Assembly: GCF_964022235.1 (NCBI RefSeq) | Contig: NZ_CAXHZL010000011.1 | Coordinates: 1 to 64,000 of the forward strand | Length of the DNA stretch: 64,000 nt | Reading direction: 5' to 3' | From: Limimaricola sp964022235 | GTDB taxonomy: Bacteria; Pseudomonadota; Alphaproteobacteria; Rhodobacterales; Rhodobacteraceae | In this document: piece after piece, positions 1 through 7,394 of the stretch | How the letters are laid out: each line of letters starts with the position of its first letter | Position numbering within the stretch: the stretch's first letter is position 1 | The notes under the pieces: generated by a model | Told to the model about the DNA's origin: nothing | The model's input: only the letters and a program-made list of their open reading frames with translations | Databases searched by the model: none | Made by a program: the position numbers and the translations under genes

Positions 1-192
1 GCGCAGGAAGGCATAGTGGCCCTTGCGGTTCTTGTTGATCTTGTAGGCCATCGTCTTGACGCCCCAGTACTCGTTCTCGAGCACCTTGCCGCCGTTGTCG
101 GCGAGGACGGTCGAGAAGTGCTCGACAAGGCTTTCGGCCTGCGCGTTGGACAGGTCCTGACGCGCAATGAAGACATGCTCGTAAAGCGGCAT
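1..192 (-). CDS. rpsF: 30S ribosomal protein S6, N-terminal part
   Basis: Small-subunit ribosomal protein that binds 16S rRNA together with S18. Sixty-four N-terminal residues are present, and the gene runs off the left edge of the window. The start MPLYEHVFIARQDLS and the later stretch NEYWGVKTMAYKINKNRKGH are the typical S6 pattern (beta-strand opening, then the conserved WG..K.AY.I.K...G block). The ATG at 192-190 follows a GGAG purine stretch. S6 is normally followed by rpsR and rplI, which would lie outside the window. The family assignment is firm. Confidence 0.96.
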   Translation of the reverse strand, partial: MPLYEHVFIARQDLSNAQAESLVEHFSTVLADNGGKVLENEYWGVKTMAYKINKNRKGHYAFLR

Positions 193-227
193 GTGAACTC
201 CAGTTCGGTTTCCAGGCGCATTTCATA

Positions 228-258
228 GAACGGGGCGATGACCTTCCGCTCCCCGTTC
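228..258 (-). promoter_or_regulatory. hairpin in rpsF 5' leader
   Basis: GAACGGGG (228-235) and CCCCGTTC (251-258) form a perfect 8-bp stem around a 15-nt loop, about 36 nt upstream of the rpsF start. rpsF operons in many bacteria are autoregulated by S6:S18 binding to a leader structure. Whether this hairpin plays that role is inference. Confidence 0.4.
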
Positions 259-470
259 ACGAGAGTCTGCGCGGTTCATTCGAATGCGCGGAAGGATGCG
301 GCCTTATACAGATCATACGGGGCGGCGCAAGCGGCGCGGCCCCAAGGGCGCCGTGCCGCGCGCCGCCGGGTCCATTCAACCCAACCACGCCCGCTTGCCG
401 ACATATTCGCGCCCTGATCCCGGGTGAGGATCGACCTGTCCGATAGCATAGGTCCGGGAGACCCCCCTCC

Positions 471-1028
471 ATGAGCGCTGCCGCCCAGAGCCCCCGTCAT
501 GATGCCGCGCCGCTGGTGCTGGGCTGCGGCCGTCGTTGCCGCAGGCTCGCGGTGATGGTTCTCTTCGCCGTCTGGGCCTTCGCGCTCGGCGTCACCGCGG
601 CGGCGGGGGCGATCTGGCTGTCGCCTCTGGGCGCGCCGCTCGACGAGGCGCTGTGGATTAAGATGGTGGTGGCGGTGATGCTCGGCGGCGGGCTCATCTG
701 CTACGCCGGACGCGGCAGCCGCAGCGAGATCCATTTCGACACCGAGCGTCGCCTGGTGCGCGAGGTGCTGCGCCGTCCGAACGGGCGCATCGAACAGGTC
801 GCGACCTGGGGCTTTGACGAATTTCGCGCCACCGAGATCCGCGACCGCAGCGACGCCCGACGCATGCTGCTGCGCGCCGAGTTGCGCCTGTCGGGCGAAA
901 ACCTGTCGGTGCGGGTCGCGCAGGGCGATCTGCACGCCATGGCCGCGCTGGCGCGCCGGATCGAGGGCGACCTCGGCCTGCCGCAGCCCCGGGGCGTGCC
1001 GCTGTTCCGCCGCCGCGACGCGGCCTGA
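471..1028 (+). CDS. hypothetical two-TM membrane protein
   Basis: I do not recognise a named family. The 185-residue product has two hydrophobic segments (about residues 26-50 and 62-80) and a charged C-terminal region of about 105 residues beginning GRGSRSEIHFD. That tail looks like a small cytoplasmic beta-rich domain with many Arg residues (RLVREVLRRPNGRI) and ends in RRRDAA. The ATG at 471 is preceded by a GGGAG about 10 nt upstream. The gene lies on the same strand as fabD, 114 bp upstream of it, and could share its transcript. A membrane location is supported by the sequence; the function is unknown. Confidence 0.7.
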   Translation: MSAAAQSPRHDAAPLVLGCGRRCRRLAVMVLFAVWAFALGVTAAAGAIWLSPLGAPLDEALWIKMVVAVMLGGGLICYAGRGSRSEIHFDTERRLVREVLRRPNGRIEQVATWGFDEFRATEIRDRSDARRMLLRAELRLSGENLSVRVAQGDLHAMAALARRIEGDLGLPQPRGVPLFRRRDAA

Positions 1029-1142
1029 ACGCCGCTGCCTGAGACCTGCCCTCCAGACCCTGCCGCCTGACGCTTTCTTGTCGCGGCCCGTCCGAGCCGT
1101 TATGCGGTGATCCGACGCACCGCATCACAAGGGAGCAGGGCC

Positions 1143-2069
1143 ATGCGCGCATTCGTTTTTCCGGGGCAGGGATCGCAGACCATCGGCATGGGCCGGGCGC
1201 TGGCCGAGGCCTATCCTTCGGCGCGCGCCGTGTTCGACGAGGTGGACGCCGCGCTGGGGGAAAAGCTCAGCGCGCTGATCTTCGAAGGCGAGATCGAGAC
1301 CCTGACCCTCACCCGCAACGCGCAGCCCGCCCTGATGGCGACCTCGATCGCCGCGATGGCGGCGCTGAAGGCCGAAGGCGTCTCAATCACCGACGCCTCC
1401 TATGTCGCGGGCCACTCCTTGGGCGAATACTCCGCGCTCTGCGCCGCGGGGTCGCTGCGTCTTGACGATACCGCGCGGCTGCTGCGCCTGCGCGGCGAGG
1501 CGATGCAGGCCGCCGTGCCGGTGGGCGAGGGCGCGATGGCCGCCCTTCTTGGGCTCGACCTCGCAGCGGCGCGCGAAGTGGCGAGCGAGGCCGCCCAGGG
1601 CGAGACCTGTCAGGCCGCAAACGACAACGATCCCTCCCAAGTGGTGATCTCCGGCAGCCGTGCCGCGGTGGAGCGCGCACTCGATATCGCCAAGGCCAAG
1701 GGCGCCAAGCGCGCAATCCTGCTCCCCGTCAGCGCGCCGTTCCATTGCGCGCTGATGGCGCCCGCCGCCCGCGCCATGGCCGAGGCGCTTGAGGGCGTCG
1801 ACATCCGCGAGCCCGCCGTGCCGCTGGTCGCCAACGTGCGCGCCGAGGCGGTCTGCGACCCGGCGCTGATCCGCACGCTTCTGGTCGACCAGGTGACCGG
1901 CGCGGTGCGCTGGCGCGAGAGCGTGGAGTTCATGGCGCGCGAAGGCGTGACTGAGTTCTGGGAGATCGGCGCGGGCAAGGCGCTCATCGGCATGATCCGT
2001 CGCATCGCCAAGGGGGCCGAGACCCGCGCCATCGGCACGCCCGAGGATGTGGCGGCGGCTAAGGGCTGA
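1143..2069 (+). CDS. fabD: malonyl-CoA:ACP transacylase
   Basis: Moves malonyl from CoA to acyl carrier protein, supplying the extender for fatty-acid elongation in the cytoplasm. The protein has 308 residues, as usual for the family. It shows the oxyanion motif GQGSQ (residues 8-12), the nucleophile elbow GHSLGEYSA with Ser92, and the catalytic-His region SAPFHCALM near residue 200. The ATG at 1143 follows AAGGGAGCAGG and gives the standard MRAFVFPGQG start; an upstream in-frame start would add a non-conserved extension. It opens the fabD-fabG-acpP-fabF cluster. Confidence 0.97.
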   Translation: MRAFVFPGQGSQTIGMGRALAEAYPSARAVFDEVDAALGEKLSALIFEGEIETLTLTRNAQPALMATSIAAMAALKAEGVSITDASYVAGHSLGEYSALCAAGSLRLDDTARLLRLRGEAMQAAVPVGEGAMAALLGLDLAAAREVASEAAQGETCQAANDNDPSQVVISGSRAAVERALDIAKAKGAKRAILLPVSAPFHCALMAPAARAMAEALEGVDIREPAVPLVANVRAEAVCDPALIRTLLVDQVTGAVRWRESVEFMAREGVTEFWEIGAGKALIGMIRRIAKGAETRAIGTPEDVAAAKG

Positions 2070-2080
2070 CGGCTGCGGCC

Positions 2081-2100
2081 ACTTCACTCTTCAAATACTC
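2081..2100 (+). repeat. intergenic repeat, copy 1
   Basis: ACTTCACTCTTCAAATACTC starts 12 bp after the fabD stop codon. Closely related sequences occur at 34045-34064 and, more diverged, at 8686-8707. All three contain the core AAATACTC in non-coding DNA next to a stop codon, so this is a short dispersed intergenic element. Its role is unknown. Confidence 0.55.
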
Positions 2101-2193
2101 AGATCCTGCGCCCAATCCTCGGTGCGCGGGATGTGGTCCGGGCGCGGCCTTGCTGCTAGACCCTTGGCCAAGCGAAGTCTCAGGAGACCACAC

Positions 2194-2931
2194 ATGTTCG
2201 ATCTGACCGGAAAATGCGCCTTGGTGACCGGAGCCTCTGGTGGCATCGGCGGCGCCATCGCCACCGCGCTGCACGGCGCGGGGGCCACGGTGGGGCTGTC
2301 TGGCACCCGCACCGGCCCGCTCGAGGAGCTGGCGGCGAGCTTGGGGGAGCGCGCCCATGTCCTGCCGTGCAACCTCGGCGACGCCGAGGCGGTCAACGCG
2401 CTGCCCAAGCAGGCCATCGAGGCGATGGGCGGGCTCGACATCCTCGTCAACAACGCCGGCATCACCCGCGACAACCTGTTCATGCGCATGTCCGAAGAAG
2501 ACTGGGCGCAGGTTCTGGAGGTGAACCTCACCTCGACGATGCGCCTCTGCAAGGGCGTGGTGCGCCCGATGATGAAGGCCCGCTGGGGCCGGATCATCAA
2601 CATCTCCTCGATCGTCGGCTCCACCGGCAACCCCGGTCAGGCGAACTATGCCGCCGCCAAGGCCGGCATGGTCGGCATGTCGAAATCCATCGCCTACGAA
2701 GTGGCGAGCCGGGGCATCACCGTGAACTGCGTGGCGCCGGGCTTCATCGCCACGGCGATGACCGACAAGCTCAACGACGAGCAGAAGTCGGGCATTCTGG
2801 GCCAGATTCCGGCGGGCCGCATGGGCGACGCCGACGAGATCGCGGCGGCGGTGCTCTATCTGGCGAGCCCCGAAGCAGGCTATGTCACGGGGGCGACGCT
2901 GCATGTGAACGGTGGCATGGCGATGCTCTGA
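2194..2931 (+). CDS. fabG: 3-oxoacyl-ACP reductase
   Basis: NADPH-dependent reduction of 3-oxoacyl-ACP in each elongation cycle. A 245-residue classical SDR with the cofactor motif TGASGGIG (12-19), NNAG (86-89), Asn111, and the Ser139-Tyr152-Lys156 triad in SS..G...NYAAAKAG. The C-terminus YVTGATLHVNGGMAML is the standard FabG ending. The ATG at 2194 has an AGGAGA box 6 nt upstream. It follows fabD by 124 bp and precedes acpP, which separates it from the many other SDRs. A role in the acyl chain cycle follows from this context. Confidence 0.97.
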   Translation: MFDLTGKCALVTGASGGIGGAIATALHGAGATVGLSGTRTGPLEELAASLGERAHVLPCNLGDAEAVNALPKQAIEAMGGLDILVNNAGITRDNLFMRMSEEDWAQVLEVNLTSTMRLCKGVVRPMMKARWGRIINISSIVGSTGNPGQANYAAAKAGMVGMSKSIAYEVASRGITVNCVAPGFIATAMTDKLNDEQKSGILGQIPAGRMGDADEIAAAVLYLASPEAGYVTGATLHVNGGMAML

Positions 2932-3066
2932 GGCGGGAATTACGGGGCCGGTGCCGCGCCACAAAGCGTTTGCGCGGCCCCGAAACTCTGCTAAAGGACG
3001 ACGAGATTTTCCGGCGGTGGCCCGTTTCGGCCCCTGTCGGTGAGCGGCCCGCTCGGGCATGAAAAT

Positions 3067-3102
3067 GCCCTTCGGGGCAAGACAAAAAGGCCCGAAGGGG
3101 CC
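3067..3102 (+). promoter_or_regulatory. tandem hairpins in acpP leader
   Basis: GCCC-TTCG-GGGC (3067-3078) and GGCCC-GAAG-GGGCC (3089-3102) are two small perfect stem-loops just upstream of the acpP Shine-Dalgarno, the first capped by a UUCG tetraloop. The CCCTTCGGG of the first can also pair with CCCGAAGGG of the second. They may stabilise the 5' end of the abundant acpP mRNA or act as an attenuator. There is no T-run, so a plain terminator is unlikely. Confidence 0.45.
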
Positions 3103-3123
3103 GGAAAGACGTGAGGAATTGTT

Positions 3124-3357
3124 ATGAGCGACGTCGCCGACCGCGTGCGCAAGATCGTTGTTGAGCATCTGGGTGTCGAAGAGGACAAGGTCGTCGAGAA
3201 CGCCTCGTTCATCGACGATCTGGGCGCCGACAGCCTCGACACCGTCGAGCTGGTCATGGCTTTCGAGGAAGAGTTCGGGATCGAGATCCCCGACGACGCC
3301 GCCGAAACCATCCAGACCTTCGGTGATGCGGTTCGCTTCATCAAAGAAGCGCAGTAA
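3124..3357 (+). CDS. acpP: acyl carrier protein
   Basis: Carries growing acyl chains on a 4'-phosphopantetheine arm in the cytoplasm. The 77-residue protein is highly acidic and has the modification motif GADSLDTVEL with Ser37. The ATG at 3124 follows GTGAGGAATT. It sits between fabG and fabF as in most proteobacteria, and is followed 36 bp downstream by a strong intrinsic terminator, so it is probably transcribed as a short abundant mRNA ending there. Confidence 0.98.
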   Translation: MSDVADRVRKIVVEHLGVEEDKVVENASFIDDLGADSLDTVELVMAFEEEFGIEIPDDAAETIQTFGDAVRFIKEAQ

Positions 3358-3392
3358 TACACAAGGCTTTGGTCTTCGGACCCTGGCAGGAC

Positions 3393-3417
3393 ACGGCACC
3401 CTTCGGGGTGCCGTTTT
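3393..3417 (+). terminator. intrinsic terminator of acpP
   Basis: ACGGCACCC-TTCG-GGGTGCCGT is a perfect 9-bp stem with a UUCG tetraloop, followed by TTTCGTTT. It lies 36 bp after the acpP stop and just before the end of the convergent PilZ-domain gene. Confidence 0.9.
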
Positions 3418-3434
3418 CGTTTCGGCGCATCTAT

Positions 3435-4283
3435 TCAGCCGGGCGGGGCAACACCGCCCTCTGGCTCGGGCAGCGTCAGGATCGGGGCCACCGCATCGTC
3501 GGGCAGCGGTCGCAGGAACTGCACCCCGACGTAATGCCGGTTGCGCCATTTCGCCGTGGCACCGATGCGCCGGTCGCCCAGCAGGATCGTCACCCCCTTG
3601 AGACCCGCGGGCTCGAACTCGGGGTCGAGGCGCAGCTTGGCCCCCAGCCGGCTGATGTCGATCAGCCGGGTTCCGGTTTCGGCGGTGCCGCTGCGGATCC
3701 GGGCGGGCAGGTTGACCGCGTGACGCTGGGCCTGTCGCTTGCGCTTGCGGCGTCGCAGCGCGATGACATGCGCGCCAAGCGCCGTGAGCGCGCAAAGGGC
3801 CAGCGCCCCCGCGCCGAGGCTGGCAAGCCTGGCCATGCGCATCCCGGCCATCACCCCGTCGGGTGGCGCGCCCGTGGATGTGGGCTCGCCCGCACCGGCC
3901 CCGCGCGCCGCTGCGGCATCCTCCGGCGCGCAGACATGGCGCGACAAGAGCGCGGCCAACCGCCCCGTGGTCGCGCGCGCCGTGTCGGTCGTGAGGTGCG
4001 CCGCCGCCGCCGCGTGGCCCCGAACCCGCGCCATCTCGACCGCCTCCACGGCAAGCGTCACCGAAGCCGCGATGTCGCGGCGATGGACGGTGAGCGGGTG
4101 GCCCGCGAGGTTCCACATCACCCGTTCGGTGTCGGTGCGGCGCAGCTCGCGCTCGAGCCCGCCGAGGTCGCCCGCGGCGGTCGTCGTCACGAGGCGACCC
4201 AGCGCATCCACCGCCTCGCAGGCCGGATCGGCCCGAAGCGGCGCGGCCATCACGATCAAGATCAGCACGAACCACAGGCGCAT
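3435..4283 (-). CDS. PilZ-domain membrane protein
   Basis: Putative cyclic-di-GMP receptor. The 282-residue product has an N-terminal signal or anchor (residues 1-18), a mostly helical presumably periplasmic region (20-150), a transmembrane helix (about 153-175) with a basic stop-transfer RRRKRKR, and a cytoplasmic PilZ domain (about 183-265). The c-di-GMP motifs are visible: RQAQR (183-187, RxxxR) and DISRLG (209-214, D/NxSxxG). The ATG at 4283-4281 follows AAGGAGACC. It lies antisense within the fab cluster, divergent from fabF and convergent with acpP. The binding role is inferred from motifs; the target process is unknown. Confidence 0.82.
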   Translation of the reverse strand: MRLWFVLILIVMAAPLRADPACEAVDALGRLVTTTAAGDLGGLERELRRTDTERVMWNLAGHPLTVHRRDIAASVTLAVEAVEMARVRGHAAAAAHLTTDTARATTGRLAALLSRHVCAPEDAAAARGAGAGEPTSTGAPPDGVMAGMRMARLASLGAGALALCALTALGAHVIALRRRKRKRQAQRHAVNLPARIRSGTAETGTRLIDISRLGAKLRLDPEFEPAGLKGVTILLGDRRIGATAKWRNRHYVGVQFLRPLPDDAVAPILTLPEPEGGVAPPG

Positions 4284-4442
4284 GGCAGGTCTCCTTCCCC
4301 TCCAGCTATGCTCCAAGGAAGCTGAAATCCGCGTTAACTCGGCTCTGAAAGGCTCGTCTGGCATTTCCCGCCCCCCGCGCTCTTGCTCCTGTGCAAAGCC
4401 CTGCGGTATCAGGACGCGAGTTATTGCGAAGAGGATGGTCAG

Positions 4443-5711
4443 ATGCGGCGAGTGGTCGTGACGGGGCTGGGGCTTGTAACGCCGCTGGCCGACAAGGTCG
4501 AGCCGAGCTGGGATGCGATCCTGGCCGGGAAATCCGGGGCAGGCACCATCACCCGCTTCGACGCCAACCACCTTGCGACGAATTACGCCTGCGAGGTGCC
4601 GCAGGGCGAGGGCGTCGATCCGGCGATCCGTTTCGATCCCGACGACTACATGGAGCCCAAGGACCAGCGGAAGGTCGACGACTTCATCCTGTTCGGCATC
4701 GCGGCGGCGCAGCAGGCGGTCGAGGACAGCGGCTGGACCCCGCAGACCGAGGACGACCGCGAGCGTACCGGCGTGATGATCGGCTCTGGCATCGGCGGCC
4801 TCAATTCGATCGCCGAAACGGCGCTGCTGATCCGCGACAAGGGCCCGCGCCGCGTCTCGCCCTTCTTCATTCCCGGCGCGCTGATCAACCTGATCTCGGG
4901 TCAGGTCTCGATCCGCTACGGCTTCAAGGGGCCGAACCACTCGGTCGTCACCGCCTGTTCGACCGGCGCGCACGCCATCGGCGACGCGGCTCGGCTCATC
5001 AAATACGGCTCGGCCGACGTGATGGTCGCGGGCGGCGCCGAGGCGGCGATTTCCGAGATCGGCATCGCGGGCTTCAACGCCTGCAAGGCGCTCTCGACCA
5101 AGCGGCGCGACGATCCGCAGGCCGCGAGCCGCCCCTATGATGCCGACCGCGACGGTTTCGTCATGGGCGAGGGCGCGGGCATCGTCGTGCTCGAGGAATA
5201 CGAGCACGCCAAGGCGCGCGGCGCCAAGATCTATGCCGAGGTGCTGGGCTACGGCATGTCGGGCGACGCCTATCACATCACCGCCCCCGCCGAAGGCGGC
5301 GAGGGTGGCGAGCGGGCGATGCGCGCGGCGATCAAGGACGCGGGCATCGAAGCGAGCCAGATCGATTACATCAACGCGCATGGCACCTCGACCATGGCCG
5401 ACACGATCGAGCTTGGCGCGGTGGAGCGGCTGATGGGCGACGCGGTGTCGAACGTCACCATGTCCTCGACCAAATCGATGACCGGGCACCTTCTGGGGGC
5501 GGCCGGCGCGATCGAGGCGATCTTCTGCATTCTCGCGATCCGCGATCAGGTTGCGCCGCCGACGATCAACCTCGACGATCTCGCGGTCGAGACCACCGTT
5601 GATCTCGCGCCCAACGCCAAGCGCGAGCGCAAGATCGACATCGCGCTCTCCAACAGCTTCGGCTTTGGCGGCACCAACGCGAGCGTTCTGTTCGGAAAGG
5701 TCGCCTCCTGA
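4443..5711 (+). CDS. fabF: 3-oxoacyl-ACP synthase II
   Basis: Condenses malonyl-ACP with acyl-ACP in chain elongation. A 422-residue thiolase-fold KAS II with the Cys-His-His triad Cys172 (VTACSTGAHA), His313 (NAHGTS) and His349 (KSMTGHLLGAAG, with Lys345). It ends in NSFGFGGTNASVLF as expected. The ATG at 4443 gives the canonical MRRVVVTGLG start and is preceded by GAAGAGGA; longer in-frame starts are not conserved. The stop codon overlaps the mltG start (TGATG), indicating translational coupling. The 159 bp upstream is shared with the divergent PilZ gene and should hold both promoters. Confidence 0.97.
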   Translation: MRRVVVTGLGLVTPLADKVEPSWDAILAGKSGAGTITRFDANHLATNYACEVPQGEGVDPAIRFDPDDYMEPKDQRKVDDFILFGIAAAQQAVEDSGWTPQTEDDRERTGVMIGSGIGGLNSIAETALLIRDKGPRRVSPFFIPGALINLISGQVSIRYGFKGPNHSVVTACSTGAHAIGDAARLIKYGSADVMVAGGAEAAISEIGIAGFNACKALSTKRRDDPQAASRPYDADRDGFVMGEGAGIVVLEEYEHAKARGAKIYAEVLGYGMSGDAYHITAPAEGGEGGERAMRAAIKDAGIEASQIDYINAHGTSTMADTIELGAVERLMGDAVSNVTMSSTKSMTGHLLGAAGAIEAIFCILAIRDQVAPPTINLDDLAVETTVDLAPNAKRERKIDIALSNSFGFGGTNASVLFGKVAS

Positions 5712-6877
5712 TGTGGCGGCACCTCGCCTCGAACACCATCACCTTCCTGATCGTCGGCCTCGCGGGTGCGGCGGGCGTCATCGCCTGGGGGGTCAACACG
5801 TATTCGGACGAGGGGCCGCTCGAGGCCGCGATCTGCCTGCGGGTCGAGCCGGGCACAAACATGCGCGCCGTGAGCCAGCGGCTCGTGGATCAAGGGGCGA
5901 TCGGCTCGGGCTCGGTGTTTCGCATCGGGGCCGAGTATTCCGAGAAGGCCGGTCAGCTCAAGGCCGGCAGCCACCTGATCCCCGAGCGGTCCTCGATGGA
6001 GCGCATCGTCGAGATCGTCACGCGCGGCGGGGCATCGACCTGCGGCACCGAGATCCTCTACAAGATCGGCGTCAACGCGGTGCTGGCCGAGGTGCGCGAG
6101 CTTGATCCCGCCACTTCCGATTATACCGAGCTGGCCGAGTTCGACCCCACCGCCGAAAGCGTTGAGATCCCGCCTGAATACACGACCATGCGCGAGCGGG
6201 CCGACACGCGCTACCGCGTCTCGATGGCCGAGGGCGTGACCTCCTGGCAGGTGGTCAACGCGCTCAACGCGCTCGATACGCTCGATGGCGACGTCGAGGA
6301 GATCCCCGCCGAGGGCAGCCTTGCCCCCGACAGTTACGAGATCGCGCCCGGCACGCAGGTAGAGGCGGTGCTCGACCGGATGGAAGCGGCGCAGGCCGCG
6401 ATCCTCGCACAGGCCTGGGAAGATCGGGCGGGCGATCTGCCGCTCGAAAGCCCCGAAGAGGCGCTGGTGCTTGCCTCCATCGTCGAAAAGGAAACCGGCG
6501 TCGCGGCCGAACGCCCGCAAGTGGCGAGCGTTTTCGTGAACCGTCTGCGTCAGGGCATGCCGCTGCAGACCGACCCCACGGTGATCTATGGCATCACCGA
6601 GGGCAAAGGCGTGCTGGGCCGTGGCCTGCGGCAGAGCGAGCTGCGTGCCGAGACGCCTTGGAACACCTATGTCATCAGAGGCCTGCCGCCGACGCCGATC
6701 GCCAACCCCGGTCGCGCGGCGATCGAGGCGGCGTTGAACCCGGCCACGACCGATTTCATCTTCTTCGTGGCTGATGGCACGGGCGGCCACGCCTTTGCCG
6801 AGACGCTGGACGAGCACAACAGCAACGTCGCCGAATGGCGCAAGATCGAGGCCGAGCGCGCAGCAGCTCAGAATTGA
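5711..6877 (+). CDS. mltG: endolytic murein transglycosylase MltG
   Basis: Inner-membrane lytic transglycosylase (YceG family) that cuts nascent glycan strands and sets their length. The 388-residue protein has an N-terminal transmembrane helix (about 8-27) and a periplasmic part. The catalytic motif LASIVEKET (254-262) is followed by ERP..ASVFVNRL and LQTDPTVIYG, all diagnostic. Its ATG overlaps the fabF stop. The fabF-mltG pairing is common in alphaproteobacteria. The gene transfer agent cluster starts 178 bp downstream. A link between them is only positional. Confidence 0.95.
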   Translation: MWRHLASNTITFLIVGLAGAAGVIAWGVNTYSDEGPLEAAICLRVEPGTNMRAVSQRLVDQGAIGSGSVFRIGAEYSEKAGQLKAGSHLIPERSSMERIVEIVTRGGASTCGTEILYKIGVNAVLAEVRELDPATSDYTELAEFDPTAESVEIPPEYTTMRERADTRYRVSMAEGVTSWQVVNALNALDTLDGDVEEIPAEGSLAPDSYEIAPGTQVEAVLDRMEAAQAAILAQAWEDRAGDLPLESPEEALVLASIVEKETGVAAERPQVASVFVNRLRQGMPLQTDPTVIYGITEGKGVLGRGLRQSELRAETPWNTYVIRGLPPTPIANPGRAAIEAALNPATTDFIFFVADGTGGHAFAETLDEHNSNVAEWRKIEAERAAAQN

Positions 6878-6928
6878 TTTTTCGTTAATATAACGGGCGC
6901 TTGCCGGTCGTCCTTCACGTCGCAAAGA

Positions 6929-6957
6929 TTGACTTTCGGGACGATCTGACGTATAGT
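6929..6957 (+). promoter_or_regulatory. putative sigma-70 promoter upstream of gene transfer agent
   Basis: TTGACT (6929-6934) and TATAGT (6952-6957) are separated by exactly 17 bp, close to the housekeeping consensus and unusually good for this GC-rich genome. The start site would be near 6964. The transcript would meet the hairpin at 6984-7014 within about 20 nt and the first GTA gene at 7056. Confidence 0.65.
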
Positions 6958-6983
6958 TGCAGACAAGCTGAGAGAGTTACGAC

Positions 6984-7018
6984 AAGGCGGCACCGGAGCA
7001 ATCCGGGGCCGCCTTTTT
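6984..7018 (+). terminator. intrinsic terminator or attenuator before GTA genes
   Basis: AAGGCGGC and GCCGCCTT, extended inward by CCGGA/TCCGG with one mismatch and a GCAA loop, form a roughly 13-bp stem (6984-7014) followed by TTTT. It can end transcripts from mltG. It lies just downstream of the promoter at 6929-6957 and upstream of the first GTA gene, so it could also attenuate GTA transcription. Confidence 0.75.
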
Positions 7019-7055
7019 CGTATCCGCTCTCCGGCTGAAACAACAAGGGGCAGGC

Positions 7056-7394
7056 ATGAGCATGGGTGAAACGACGCGCGCTTCGGGGCCGGACGACGCG
7101 GCACGGCGCAAGGAGTGGCAGGACGCGTGGGGGCTGTTGTCCTCGGTGCGCTCGACCTTGGCGGATCTTTTGGACGATGTGCGATCCGAAGCAGGCGAGC
7201 CAAAGGAATTGCAAAAGAAAATCAGCGATCTGGAGAGTGCTCTTAAGGGTGCGTTCGAGGTGGAAAGGAAGTTCAATGACTGGCTCAAGCGGCAGGACGG
7301 CGGACTCGCATCCGGAGAGATCGACATCGACGACGCCCGGCGCCGGATCGGTTGCCGACTGGATCGCCTGCGCGCCTGCTGCCGCGAGGGCTGA
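7056..7394 (+). CDS. GTA small terminase subunit (g1)
   Basis: DNA-packaging partner of the large terminase. The 112-residue product is acidic and helical, with a coiled-coil-like central part (residues about 40-75, ELQKKISDLESALKGAFEVE), and no recognisable N-terminal helix-turn-helix. This matches the description of RcGTA g1, where loss of specific DNA recognition goes with random packaging. The ATG at 7056 follows AAGGGGCAGG. Its last 119 bp overlap the inferred start of the large terminase in another frame. Assignment rests mainly on position and protein character. Confidence 0.78.
   Translation: MSMGETTRASGPDDAARRKEWQDAWGLLSSVRSTLADLLDDVRSEAGEPKELQKKISDLESALKGAFEVERKFNDWLKRQDGGLASGEIDIDDARRRIGCRLDRLRACCREG

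Noticed and set aside
4284..5489. Extension of the minus-strand PilZ frame across fabF
   Set aside because: The true start at 4283 has a good Shine-Dalgarno and a signal peptide; the extension is antisense to fabF.
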